Source: Staphylococcus shinii (lineage in GTDB: Bacteria; Bacillota; Bacilli; Staphylococcales; Staphylococcaceae). From it: a DNA stretch of 64,000 nucleotides. This document shows positions 10,283 through 19,042 of this stretch, in pieces. Position numbers and translations under genes: made by a program. The notes under the pieces were generated by a model. That model had not been told where the DNA came from, searched no databases, and saw nothing but the letters and a program-made list of their open reading frames with translations. The DNA is taken from assembly GCF_017583065.1 (NCBI RefSeq), contig NZ_JAGEVL010000003.1, forward strand, positions 496,001 to 560,000. The letters run 5' to 3'. Position 1 is the stretch's first letter, and the number at the start of each line of letters is the position of its first letter.

Positions 10283-11002
10283 TTATTTATAAAATTTACT
10301 GACTTTTAACAAATATCCAAAGGCATTGTAGATAAATAAGACAATCAGTATAACCAGGCCAACAAATTGATTGATTCCTGAAACCATAGAAAATATGCCT
10401 AAAATAATAGCTCCTATTATAATTAAAGTAAGGTTTACGTGATAAGTTTTGTACATAGAAATTAATGTAATGTGACGTTCACCTTCATCCATTATTTGTA
10501 AAGTTTTTTCAGTATATTGTGCTTCGCCTTGTTTAGGATAACGAGAATCATATTCTCTAACAAAGAAGCCAATCATTAGAGAAGGGAATATCGTAATTAA
10601 ATAAGGAATAATAGCATAAAATGTCACTGTACTATCGGCGTCGACAGATACAATAACAAGCAGTGTAACTAAACTAATTAATACTTGAATATAATAAATA
10701 AAGCTAGAACGCATAAATTTTAAATTTGCTTTTTCTTCCAATTCGTCTGTTTGATAACCACCTAAATTTTCTTTCATTTTAGTCTTATATTTAAGCGCAT
10801 CCTTGTGAATCTTATGAAGAAAAATGGTTAGTATTATATTTAGAATTGAAGCAATAATTGATGTGATAATGGCGATGTTATAACTTGGTAATTCAAAATT
10901 TAAGAAGGTTCTTGTACTGTCATATAAACCAATGAAAATACCTATAACACCTCCAACAATACCCCCTAATAAAGTTAATAGTAAATATCGTCCTACTTTC
11001 AT
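10283..11002 (-). CDS. DUF3169 family membrane protein
   Basis: This 239-residue protein has two N-terminal transmembrane segments (LLTLLGGIVGGVIGIFIGL and a second near 45-65) and further pairs near 105-150 and 190-235. The arrangement and length fit DUF3169, usually found beside small XRE regulators and ABC-2 exporters. Its start overlaps the stop of the regulator gene by four bases (ATGA). The biochemical role is unknown; it is probably an accessory part of the exporter. Confidence 0.75.
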   Translation of the reverse strand: MKVGRYLLLTLLGGIVGGVIGIFIGLYDSTRTFLNFELPSYNIAIITSIIASILNIILTIFLHKIHKDALKYKTKMKENLGGYQTDELEEKANLKFMRSSFIYYIQVLISLVTLLVIVSVDADSTVTFYAIIPYLITIFPSLMIGFFVREYDSRYPKQGEAQYTEKTLQIMDEGERHITLISMYKTYHVNLTLIIIGAIILGIFSMVSGINQFVGLVILIVLFIYNAFGYLLKVSKFYK

Positions 11003-11202
11003 AAATCCCTCTCCTCTATAATGAAAATATTTTCGACAGGTTCATCAAATATTCTTGCAATTTTAACTGCAGTTAAAATAGATGGCATAAAATCATTTCT
11101 CTCAATTAGGGAAATGGTCTGTCGTGAAACGCCTGCCTTTTTAGCAAGTTGTGTTTGATTATAGCCATCACGAGCACGCAATTCTTTAACACGATTTCGC
11201 AA
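10999..11202 (-). CDS. Small XRE-type HTH regulator
   Basis: This 67-residue helix-turn-helix protein (VKELRARDGYNQTQLAKKAGVSRQTISLIERNDFMPS) belongs to the YozG/Cro-like stand-alone class. Its start codon is TTG at 11202, ten bases after AAGGAG, so the gene uses a rare but acceptable start. It is first in the operon and overlaps the DUF3169 gene, so it probably autoregulates the exporter unit. Confidence 0.85.
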   Translation of the reverse strand: MRNRVKELRARDGYNQTQLAKKAGVSRQTISLIERNDFMPSILTAVKIARIFDEPVENIFIIEERDL

Positions 11203-11298
11203 ATATTATCAACTCCTTGCGTACAATATATAATACTTTGATATATTTGACAACCATATTTGTCAAAATGACGTATATAGATGTCTTTTTCGAACAGT

Positions 11299-11343
11299 GA
11301 AAAAGCTACTAAAAGCACGTAGTATAGCCTTTAGCAGCTTATT
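11299..11343 (-). terminator. Terminator after the minus-strand MFS gene
   Basis: Arms AAGCTACTAAAAGC and GCCTTTAGCAGCTT pair with two mismatches. On the minus strand the hairpin is followed by a T-run. It lies 19 bases past the stop of the MFS gene. Confidence 0.75.
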
Positions 11344-11361
11344 AAAAAAATAAATTTAATC

Positions 11362-12576
11362 TTAGCAAGTTTGCTTATATTTTTCTTTTAATAATATAGT
11401 ACATATAAATCCAATGATTAATAATCCAGCAGCGAGATAAAAACCAGTTGCCATAGCACCAGTTAAATCCGTTAAATAGCCAGTCACGTATGGAGCAAGT
11501 ATAGATGCCGTCATCCCTATGAAATTATAAACACTAAAAGATGTACTTAGTGCATTTTTAGGAGCGTTATCTGCAACTACAGCTATTAAGACGGGGTTTG
11601 TACTTATCTTCCCAACAATTCCATAGCCAATTAAAGCAATATATAAAATCCATAAATGATCAAACATAACGATGGAAATTGTAAATATAAATGCTAAAGG
11701 TATCATTACTAATAATACTGGACGACGACGACCTAATCGATCAGAAAGCCAACTAAAGAATAGTGAGCCAGGTATAGCAGCCCAAGGAACTAATGAGGCT
11801 ATAAAGGCTACTTGGGCGCCATTGATACCACGTTCGGTTTCTAAGTAATATGGTAACCACGTAATAATCATAAAGAAACCATAAATTGAGCAGAATATAA
11901 TAATGTACGCCAATATCAAATTTCGATTTTTGAATAAACTAATGAATTTAAAAGGTACTTGTTGCTCAGTATGTGTTTGGATAAACCTAGGGCGTTCTGT
12001 AATTACTTTATACATTAACAAAGCTAGCAGAAGTATAGGTATTGCCATGATGAAAAAAGGTATATGCCAATTCATACCATATTCCTGAACGGTATAACTT
12101 GAAATAAAATAACCAATTGAAGTACCAAATGCCATACCACTATTGATTAATGCACTACCGAGTGTGATATGTTTTTCAGGAATGGCTTCTGAGGATAATG
12201 CGTATTGAGGACCGTAAAACATTCCTTGTGCTAACCCAACAATAAGCCAAGATAGCATAAATAGGAAAAATGTCGGCATTATACCAGTAATAACCATAAA
12301 TACCCCAAAAACTATCATACTCGGGACAAGCATTTTCTTTCGGCCAATTTTATCTCCTAATATACCTGAAGGGATTTGAGTTAAAGTATAGCCAATAAAG
12401 AATACACTCATGATAATACCGAGTTGTGCATTGTTTAAAGAGAAAGTGCTTTTAATATCGCCCATAATTGGGTTCAATATAGTACGTGCAGCATAGATCA
12501 CTAACCATCCTAATGTAAAGATAGTAACTAATTTAATCCAGTAATGTTTACTAAGTTGTATTGATTCTTGTTGCAT
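11362..12576 (-). CDS. MFS transporter, organic anion/sugar acid type
   Basis: This 404-residue 12-segment transporter has the MFS loop motif GILGDKIGRKKML after segment 2 and a repeat (WLSDRLGRRRPVL) after segment 8. Features such as YAARTILNPIMGDI and FSLNNAQLGIIMSVFFIGY resemble the anion:cation symporter (GudP/ExuT-like) family. The ATG at 12576 follows GGAAGGAG at a normal distance. It is a single-gene unit with its own terminator. The substrate is not deducible from sequence. Confidence 0.8.
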   Translation of the reverse strand: MQQESIQLSKHYWIKLVTIFTLGWLVIYAARTILNPIMGDIKSTFSLNNAQLGIIMSVFFIGYTLTQIPSGILGDKIGRKKMLVPSMIVFGVFMVITGIMPTFFLFMLSWLIVGLAQGMFYGPQYALSSEAIPEKHITLGSALINSGMAFGTSIGYFISSYTVQEYGMNWHIPFFIMAIPILLLALLMYKVITERPRFIQTHTEQQVPFKFISLFKNRNLILAYIIIFCSIYGFFMIITWLPYYLETERGINGAQVAFIASLVPWAAIPGSLFFSWLSDRLGRRRPVLLVMIPLAFIFTISIVMFDHLWILYIALIGYGIVGKISTNPVLIAVVADNAPKNALSTSFSVYNFIGMTASILAPYVTGYLTDLTGAMATGFYLAAGLLIIGFICTILLKEKYKQTC

Positions 12577-12942
12577 ATCTCATTACTCCTTCCAAATACA
12601 TAAATTCACAATTATAATAGCCCGAAATTCAGTAAAATACCTTGTTAAAAATGCCAAAAATAGACAGATGTTTTGATGAAAATGCTGAGACTAAAAAAGT
12701 GTGAAAATGATGCTTAACAACTTAGATTATATAGCTTAAATGTATCGGATTTTCCAAAAATGGTGGAGTATCAGTGTTGTTGAAATTAGAATAGTTAATG
12801 TGACGATTAGTATTCTGGCAGAAGAATTAATATAGATATAAATTTTAAGTAGATATATTTATAACTATATTGTTTTATTCTTTCTATTTTTTCTTCCTAG
12901 AATAAAAAGTGCAAATATAAATTATAAAATATAGATAATGTT

Positions 12943-12958
12943 TGTTATAATTATAACA
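12943..12958. promoter_or_regulatory. Perfect 16-base palindrome in a 450-base non-coding stretch
   Basis: TGTTATAATTATAACA is a perfect palindrome in the gap between two MFS genes (12577-13032), 176 bases upstream of the plus-strand MFS start. It looks like a dimeric repressor operator and contains a TATAAT -10 core. I see nothing else supportable in this gap. Confidence 0.4.
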
Positions 12959-13032
12959 TGATAAATAAATTTAATAATAAAAAATGTGTAATTATAGTAT
13001 TTGTCCTTTGAAATAGAATAAATAAGCCATAC

Positions 13033-13107
13033 ATGAGCAATTTAAATAAGCATCAAGATCTATTGGATTACATATCGAGAAACGGACAACATCTAATTGC
13101 AATTTAG
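13033..13107 (+). CDS. Possible 24-residue leader peptide of the MFS gene
   Basis: ATG at 13033 opens a 24-codon frame (MSNLNKHQDLLDYISRNG..., ending HLIAI) whose TAG lies within the ribosome site of the next gene (TTTAGGAGG). This is the layout of translationally coupled or attenuation leaders. Against it, no clear ribosome site precedes the ATG. A 12-base direct repeat (GACAACATCTAA) at 13085 and 13121 spans the leader end and the MFS start. Confidence 0.35.
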   Translation: MSNLNKHQDLLDYISRNGQHLIAI

Positions 13108-13118
13108 GAGGAATAAAA

Positions 13119-14333
13119 TTGACAACATCTAACAAACTTATATTCAATCGTACATACATGCTCATGTTAGCAGCAGGTATTTTTGCCATGATTGGATTTA
13201 GTACAATTTTAACAACGATTACATGGTATGCAGTTAAAGAATTACAATCGTCCATGGCATTAGGTTACATATTAGTATCGGCTACGGTGCCTAGATTACT
13301 AATGATGACATTTAGTGGTATGGTAGCTGATAAATTTAAGAAAACAACGATTATGTATTATTCAAATATTGCAGAAGCTGCTGTTTTGGTGATCCTCTAT
13401 TTTCTTATTATTAATAATCAACTTTCATTAATTCCTTTAATGATTTTAGCTGCTTTTTTCGGTATGTTAGACGCATTTTTTGGTCCTGCATGTACCTCAT
13501 TGATTCCTAAAGTAGTTAAACAAGCGCAACTCCAAAGAGCTAATTCTCTTTTCCAAGGGGGTACTCAAATATCATTTATACTTGGACCAATTGTTGCAGG
13601 TATGATTATGGAAAACTTTTCAATCGCAACAAGTTTTTACGTCGCGCTAATCTTTGTATTTTTATCAGCGATATTCGTTTTCCCGTCCTTTATCAAGGAA
13701 ACGGAAGTACCAGAACGTTCCAATGAAACGCCGATTAAAGATATTATTGAAGGGTTCCGTTATGTAAAATCATCCCGTTTTTTAATTACAGGAATTATTA
13801 TTCTTGTTACTGCTAACTTTTTTGGTCTGGGAGCTTTAAGTGTAGGTATACCTATATTAGTAGAAGCTTCGGGAGGTACGCCTATCAATTTAACTTACTT
13901 ACAATCGAGCTTAGGTGTAGGTATGCTTTCAGGAACAGTATTACTAAGTATCGTCACTTTAACTAAAGTTAGAGGGAAAATAACATTATTTACATTATTA
14001 GCTATGCTTTTAATATTCTTAGCATTTACACAAGTAACAGATTTAATTTGGCAAATAGTATTATTATTCTTAATAGGGTTTTCATATACAATTGTTTATA
14101 TTCCGTTTATTACCATGGCTCAAGAATTTTCAGATGAAAAGGTGACAGGCAGAGTCATGAGTTTAATCTTCCTTGCAATGACTGGTTTCGATCCAATTTC
14201 ATATGTTGTTATTTCAGGATTAAATACAATGGATATTTCAATTTTTAATGTTTTAGCAATTTCAGCCACAGCCAGTATCGTCGTATGGTTGTTTATTCTA
14301 ATGAACTCTAAAGTATATAGAACAATTGATTAA
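13119..14333 (+). CDS. MFS efflux transporter (MFS_3 / macrolide-efflux-like)
   Basis: This 404-residue transporter of about 12 segments belongs to the group that includes macrolide and siderophore exporters (MFS_3). Markers are FSGMVADKFKKTTIMYYSNIAEA after segment 2 and DAFFGPACTSLIPKVVKQAQLQRANSLFQGG. Translation starts at TTG (13119), seven bases after a near-perfect TTAGGAGG site; no ATG is as well placed. A 24-codon ORF ends inside that ribosome site. The exported compound is unknown. A terminator follows. Confidence 0.8.
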   Translation: MTTSNKLIFNRTYMLMLAAGIFAMIGFSTILTTITWYAVKELQSSMALGYILVSATVPRLLMMTFSGMVADKFKKTTIMYYSNIAEAAVLVILYFLIINNQLSLIPLMILAAFFGMLDAFFGPACTSLIPKVVKQAQLQRANSLFQGGTQISFILGPIVAGMIMENFSIATSFYVALIFVFLSAIFVFPSFIKETEVPERSNETPIKDIIEGFRYVKSSRFLITGIIILVTANFFGLGALSVGIPILVEASGGTPINLTYLQSSLGVGMLSGTVLLSIVTLTKVRGKITLFTLLAMLLIFLAFTQVTDLIWQIVLLFLIGFSYTIVYIPFITMAQEFSDEKVTGRVMSLIFLAMTGFDPISYVVISGLNTMDISIFNVLAISATASIVVWLFILMNSKVYRTID

Positions 14334-14374
14334 TAAAGATTTGATTATCATAAAATTTTATATATAAGCGAGAG

Positions 14375-14410
14375 CCTCTCACTAATTATAATAGTGGGAG
14401 GTTTATTTTA
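14375..14410 (+). terminator. Terminator after the MFS exporter gene
   Basis: Arms CCTCTCACTA and TAGTGGGAGG form a ten-base stem with one mismatch, followed by TTTATTTT. The GGGAGG arm also looks like a ribosome site before a 19-codon ORF, which I rejected. Confidence 0.8.
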
Positions 14411-14596
14411 TGTTAAAAGTATTGTTAAAACAGTTGATTGTTCGAAATAGGTTTATTGAAAATATATGAATGTGTATTTGATAAAGATGATAAAAAATTT
14501 TAATTCTTATTAGGTTTCATTTAACAATAATTAATTTATTCGTTATAATACATTTTCGCTTTATTTATGTATAAATTTATACTATATTGAGTATTG

Positions 14597-14624
14597 TGTG
14601 TATTTCGAGGTGTATAAATACACA
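14597..14624. promoter_or_regulatory. Operator-like inverted repeat before an orphan gene
   Basis: Arms TGTGTATTT and AAATACACA (9 of 9) flank a ten-base spacer, about 205 bases upstream of the orphan gene at 14829. A strong GAGGAGG ribosome-like site at about 14680 leads only to a few codons. The rest of 14411-14828 shows nothing supportable. Confidence 0.35.
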
Positions 14625-14828
14625 ATAAAATGTGACATAAAACTTCAAAACTTACTGACGAGTACTTTTAAATTTAGAGGAGGAAAAGCAATAAGAACAT
14701 TGACTTCTTAATTGATGTACTGCGAAAAATTAAAACCAACGACTTAATAATAGAAAAGTAACTATGGCATATATGATTTAAATAGTGAAAATAAAGAGAA
14801 TAAAGAACAACAGACAAGGAGCTTGATT

Positions 14829-15182
14829 ATGCTTAAATCTACAATTGAAAATGTAGAAAATGAAAAATATAAATTACAACCAATGAACACACATTACTTG
14901 AAAAGAATAGAAAAAATAAATCTAGAAGAGGTTTACTTTTGTATTGAGAAAAGTGATGTTGTAACAATAGAAGCTTTAGAAACACATATACAGCAGTCCA
15001 AAAAAGCAATCGCATTGATTGGTGAAGACAATGTGAGAACGACACTTCAAGATTGTGGCAACGGTTTATATCAAGCTACAATAATTTACTTTGAAAAATC
15101 ACTTGATTCGCTCATGGATGCAACGAAACATTTAACGCTTTTAGAAACACAAGAGGCGAACAAATATATACTAGTAGATTAA
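14829..15182 (+). CDS. Unrecognised 117-residue protein
   Basis: The protein begins MLKSTIENVENEKYKLQPMN and has an alpha/beta pattern with no signal peptide or membrane segment. I recognise no domain. The ATG at 14829 is seven bases after AAGGAG; the TTG at 14823 is too close. Codon use matches neighbours and a strong terminator follows four bases after the stop, so it is very likely a real gene. It stands alone, with an operator-like inverted repeat upstream. Confidence 0.6.
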   Translation: MLKSTIENVENEKYKLQPMNTHYLKRIEKINLEEVYFCIEKSDVVTIEALETHIQQSKKAIALIGEDNVRTTLQDCGNGLYQATIIYFEKSLDSLMDATKHLTLLETQEANKYILVD

Positions 15183-15185
15183 AAT

Positions 15186-15241
15186 AAAAACACTTTCGCA
15201 TGATTTCATTTTAAAGATGAAATAAGCGAAAGTGTTTTTAT
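15186..15241 (+). terminator. Strong terminator after the orphan gene
   Basis: Perfect arms AAAACACTTTCGC and GCGAAAGTGTTTT enclose a second AT-rich inner stem (ATTTCAT/ATGAAAT), followed by T's. Confidence 0.9.
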
Positions 15242-15365
15242 TGTGGTTGGATAGCTACTAACATATGTGATTTTATTTTTTAATTATGCAGAAAATAGCG
15301 TTGTGATATGATGAAAAGTCTTTATATATGTAAAGTAATATATGGTGATAGATTCATATAACATA

Positions 15366-15400
15366 AAAAATAAAAAGCCACTTTTAAGATGACTTAAAGT
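15366..15400 (-). terminator. Terminator of a vanished minus-strand gene
   Basis: On the minus strand ACTTTAAG and CTTAAAAGT pair around TCAT and are followed by GGCTTTTTATTTTTT. It sits directly at the stop of an open fragment (15394-15522) with no start, which suggests that the 3' end of an old gene survives here. Confidence 0.6.
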
Positions 15401-15522
15401 AATTGTTCTTCTATCGGATCGCTGTAAATTGCATCTTTTCTTTCAACAATACTTTTTAAAAACAAAATATTGTGAATAGCAGAATAGGTTTGAACGTAAT
15501 TGCAAATAGTTTTAGCATAAGA
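15394..15522 (-). pseudogene. Possible 3' remnant of a decayed gene
   Basis: The minus strand is open for 42 codons, ending ...LKSIVERKDAIYSDPIEEQLL at a TAA immediately followed by an intrinsic terminator. A stop (TAA) precedes the fragment and there is no start codon or ribosome site. The composition looks like real protein, and a terminator at its end is hard to explain otherwise. The family is not recognised. The fragment is short, so chance cannot be excluded. Confidence 0.4.
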
Positions 15523-15619
15523 TTAATTTTATTGTACACATCAATTTCATTGTCTTATACTTATCTTAAAATTATTTTGGAAATAAAAAATTCGTCTAAC
15601 CACTTTAGGAGGTTTTCTA

Positions 15620-17326
15620 GTGAAAAATGCAACGGAGTTAGCGCAAATATTGAAATCCTTAGATGGACAGAAATATGGTGCTTATAAAAGACTTAAAGGT
15701 ATATATCAATTCAAACAGTTTCGACTTGCGATAGACCATACCCAAGTGGATCCATACGCGCCTCCATCTAAAATGAGGGTAGTGATGAGTAGAGACACAG
15801 CGAATATCCCTAACAACTTATTGGACACCAAAGATAAAGTTATCGCCGTAGCAGACTTTTTAACGCGAACTTTTAATGAAAGTATAAGTTCATTTAAGCG
15901 AAACAGCCAAAATGCAAAAGCTGCATCAAACATTGCTATAGATCAATGTGGCCAAGAAATTTTAGAACGCACAGCTGTAGTAATCAATGAACATAATATC
16001 GAAGTAAGACTTGAAATTAGTTTGCCAGCGGCAGGAAGAAAAATTTTAGGGAAAGCTGCGGCAAATACATTAGTAGAAATACTGCCCAACATTGTACATG
16101 AAGCGTTGCTCTATAAAAATATTGATCATGCGAAATTAGATACACAGGTTACGTTAATGCTAGATCAAGCTTTTATTCGTGAGGAACTTGAACGTCGAGG
16201 TCTTGTTGCATTTATTGCGAATGGTTCGATATTACCGCGCAAAAGTGGCGTTTCAGATAAGCATTTAGCTAATGCAGTTGCGTTTACAAGTCCTAAAAAT
16301 GTGGAAGTACAAATGGCTATGCCAAGTGGAAAGACAGTCACTGGAATGGGGCTACCTAAAGGTATTACATTAATTGTTGGTGGAGGCTTTCATGGCAAAT
16401 CTACTGTACTTGAAGCGCTCGAGCGTGGTATCTATAACCATATTGATGGAGATGGTAGAGAATATGTTATTACATGTCATGATGCCATGAAGATTCGAGC
16501 TGAAGATGGTCGCCATATTGAGAAGGTAAATATTAGTCCATTTATAAATAATTTACCGGGAAATAAAGATACGCATCAGTTTTCCACTGAAAATGCGAGT
16601 GGCAGTACATCTCAAGCAACGAATGTTATGGAAGCATTAGAAGCGAGGACCTCACTATTATTGATTGATGAAGATACTTCAGCTACTAACTTTATGATTA
16701 GGGATAGCCGTATGCAACGCTTAATTGCGCCCGAAAAAGAACCTATCACACCATTTGCAAGTAAAGTAAAACCGCTGTATGAAGATCATGATGTTTCTAC
16801 TATTTTAATTGTAGGCGGCTCAGGTGATTATTTTGAGGTTGCTGACCAGGTATTAATGATGGATGAATATGTCTTAAAAGATGTCACTGAAAACGCTAAA
16901 GCGATTGCCCAAACAACAGATAATACAACAAAGGCTACAAATAATAGCGAATTTGGCAATCTTCCTGCTAGAGTGCCGTTAAAATCTAGTTTTAATAAAA
17001 AAGGAAAAGACAACCGTTTCAAAGTAAAAGGACGTTATTCCATTTTATATGGCAAAGAGCTTATCGATATTTCCGGTTTGGAACAGTTGGTGGATACAAG
17101 TCAAACTCAATGTTTAGCAGCAATGATTAATTATTATCAAAGTCACTTGTTAAATGAGCAAGATACGTTATCTCAAGCTGCAGATAAATTATATACAGTT
17201 ATTCAAGACCAAGGTTTAGATGTAATATCGTCATTTGAAGGGCACCCGGGTAACTTAGCGCTACCAAGAAAACAAGAGTTTTGTGCAGCACTTAATCGTT
17301 ACCGTGGACTAAAAGTGAAAAATTAA
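15620..17326 (+). CDS. Predicted ATPase of the ABC class
   Basis: This 568-residue soluble protein matches the ABC_ATPase (PF09818-type) family. It has a long N-terminal domain, a P-loop GGGFHGKST at about 253-261, and a signature/Walker B region with ENASGSTSQATN and LLLIDEDTSATNFMIRD. The start is GTG at 15620, eight bases after AGGAGG. It has no membrane partner next to it, as is usual for this family, whose role is unknown. It is monocistronic with its own terminator. Confidence 0.85.
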   Translation: MKNATELAQILKSLDGQKYGAYKRLKGIYQFKQFRLAIDHTQVDPYAPPSKMRVVMSRDTANIPNNLLDTKDKVIAVADFLTRTFNESISSFKRNSQNAKAASNIAIDQCGQEILERTAVVINEHNIEVRLEISLPAAGRKILGKAAANTLVEILPNIVHEALLYKNIDHAKLDTQVTLMLDQAFIREELERRGLVAFIANGSILPRKSGVSDKHLANAVAFTSPKNVEVQMAMPSGKTVTGMGLPKGITLIVGGGFHGKSTVLEALERGIYNHIDGDGREYVITCHDAMKIRAEDGRHIEKVNISPFINNLPGNKDTHQFSTENASGSTSQATNVMEALEARTSLLLIDEDTSATNFMIRDSRMQRLIAPEKEPITPFASKVKPLYEDHDVSTILIVGGSGDYFEVADQVLMMDEYVLKDVTENAKAIAQTTDNTTKATNNSEFGNLPARVPLKSSFNKKGKDNRFKVKGRYSILYGKELIDISGLEQLVDTSQTQCLAAMINYYQSHLLNEQDTLSQAADKLYTVIQDQGLDVISSFEGHPGNLALPRKQEFCAALNRYRGLKVKN

Positions 17327-17334
17327 TAATTATA

Positions 17335-17378
17335 AAAAGGGTTGCCATTGTTAAATATTACGATGGCAACCCTTTAAA
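17335..17378 (+). terminator. Terminator after the ABC-class ATPase
   Basis: Arms AAAGGGTTGCCAT and ATGGCAACCCTTT pair perfectly over 13 bases, followed by a short A/T tract. Confidence 0.85.
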
Positions 17379-17563
17379 ATTATAATAACTAGAGTAATAA
17401 AACGTGCAGCACATAAAAAATATAACTCTAACTATGTATTTTTTATTTAAATTAAAAGGCTCAAAAATTAAGCGTTTTAAAATATTATAATTAAAATAAA
17501 AAAGTTATGCTATATTTAAAATGAGTTATATTGATAGTTTTTTACTTAGAGGTGATAGTATAA

Positions 17564-17733
17564 ATAACAAATAATTTTGTGGAATTTGGAGAACCGACAG
17601 CAAATGATAACCAATTAAAAATGAAACGGCAGTTATACTTTACAGCGAATAGCAAATAAGGTTTGAAAATTTATTTGAGTCCTAGAGATGTAAAATATGA
17701 ATTTTCTTATATCTCTGAAGTAATAACTTGATT
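17564..17733 (+). pseudogene. Possible decayed ORF with ATA start and in-frame stops
   Basis: After an AGAGGTG ribosome-like site, an ATA at 17564 opens a protein-like frame (TNNFVEFGEPTANDNQ...), then a TAA at 17657. The same frame resumes (GLKIYLSPRDVKYEFSYISE) and stops at a TGA (17731-17733). It stays in frame with the membrane ORF at 17750. This looks like a gene losing its start and gaining stops. No family is recognised. Confidence 0.35.
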
Positions 17734-17749
17734 TTGGAAGTTTGCAATT

Positions 17750-18049
17750 ATGAAAATAAATATTCTTATTATTTTGTTATGCATAATTATTAACTTTTCG
17801 TATTCAACATATATTTTTAGGACAAAGAATATTAACATTATTGCCTCAATTGAAGCAGATAGAGTTCCAAAACATAAAGTTAATCGTTTAGTTAAAATTT
17901 TTGTTTGTTGCCTGACTTGTGCCACGCTTATTATTATATGCTCAATACTTGTAATTGAGCAAAATTTTATATTATCGATGTTCTTGGTTTTTCTAAGTTT
18001 TATAGTACTTAGTTTTATTTATATATATTATTTAATGATTAAAAAGTAA
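17750..18049 (+). CDS. Small membrane protein of unknown function
   Basis: This 99-residue protein has one N-terminal and two C-terminal hydrophobic segments (about 3-20, 48-68, 72-95). The polar stretch between them (ASIEADRVPKHKVNRLVK) recalls small DUF3784-like membrane proteins, a weak resemblance. The ribosome site is poor (GGAAG, nine bases before ATG). An in-frame row of degraded coding sequence precedes it, so it may be the tail of a broken longer gene. Confidence 0.45.
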   Translation: MKINILIILLCIIINFSYSTYIFRTKNINIIASIEADRVPKHKVNRLVKIFVCCLTCATLIIICSILVIEQNFILSMFLVFLSFIVLSFIYIYYLMIKK

Positions 18050-18070
18050 TAATGGTTGAAAATAGGAGTA

Positions 18071-18679
18071 TTACTTAACCATTTTACGCATTTTATAAAC
18101 TTTAGCATTACTATTTCCAGATTGACCGATAATTTTAAAGCCTTGTTTAGCATATAAGTGTTGGGCAGTAATGTTTTCAACTTCAACAGTTAACGAAATT
18201 TTTGTATAACCTTTATGTAACGCAAGTTGTTCAGCGTATTCAAGTAAAGCACGTCCCACACCCATACCTCTGAATTGAGGAAGTGTTGCTAACATACTCA
18301 CATGATACTCATCTGTATTGCCTTCATCTAATCTTATAAGGGAGATTATATCTTTAAATGCATGTAAGAACTGAGGGACTAACTGCAACTTTTGAATTTT
18401 TGCAATTTGCCATACAGTAGTAAATGTTTGTTGCTGAAGATCACTGTAAGGCAAGCATGATATAGCTCCTGCCACTTGCCCATCAATCATTGCAAGCATT
18501 GTATTCTCATAACTAAAACGGTTCCCAGGTTGTTCCCATAACTGCTGCATCTTTTGAATAAGTATTTTAGTGTCTTGTGTATAAAATAAAACTTTTGCCA
18601 TATCATCTATGGCTAGTAGGTGAAAATAGCCACCATCTTGTAATTGTGGATAAGCTGGTATAATTTTTGAATTGTTCAT
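18071..18679 (-). CDS. GNAT family N-acetyltransferase
   Basis: This 202-residue protein has the GNAT acetyl-CoA-binding motif in LPQFRGMGVGRALLEYAEQLA (about 135-155) and the C-terminal motif ENITAQHLYAKQGFKIIG. The first 100 residues form a variable acceptor-binding part. The ATG at 18679 follows GGAGC at a normal distance. It stands alone, convergent with the small membrane protein gene. The acceptor substrate cannot be inferred. Confidence 0.85.
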   Translation of the reverse strand: MNNSKIIPAYPQLQDGGYFHLLAIDDMAKVLFYTQDTKILIQKMQQLWEQPGNRFSYENTMLAMIDGQVAGAISCLPYSDLQQQTFTTVWQIAKIQKLQLVPQFLHAFKDIISLIRLDEGNTDEYHVSMLATLPQFRGMGVGRALLEYAEQLALHKGYTKISLTVEVENITAQHLYAKQGFKIIGQSGNSNAKVYKMRKMVK

Positions 18680-19042
18680 TATTTATGCTCCTTAAAATAT
18701 AATTGTAATAAACTTATACCCATCTAATTAAAAAAATTTAGTGTAATTAATTAAGTTAGTATACTAATTTAAGAAGTGATTCATGTTGAGTTGATGCGAG
18801 GTAGTCATCGGGATGTGTGAAGGCACTCTTCTATACCCTGTAAAATAGAGTAGTGTCATTCATATTAGTTGTTTTATTTATTGGCGCTTATTAAATAAAA
18901 TTAAGTAAGGTATACTGTCATAAAATTTAATTAATAAATATTGTTTTTAAAAAGACGTTTACAATACAAAGTACGTTAGTTAAACTTGGAATGTAGACGA
19001 ATTAAGTGGCACAATATATATTAATTAAGGAGCTTATGCTAA
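18680..19042. other. Non-coding gap between GNAT and DUF4015 genes
   Basis: These 363 bases hold two divergent promoter regions. An imperfect hairpin pairs 18822-18834 (GGCACTCTTCTAT) with 18845-18857 (ATAGAGTAGTGTC). No T-run follows, so it is not a clear terminator. No coding signal is seen. Confidence 0.4.

Noticed and set aside
14410..14469. 19-codon ORF (MLKVLLKQLIVRNRFIENI) after a GGGAGG, resembling a phenol-soluble modulin
   Set aside because: The apparent ribosome site is the 3' arm of the MFS terminator, so it would be paired and untranscribed beyond; composition is not convincingly amphipathic.
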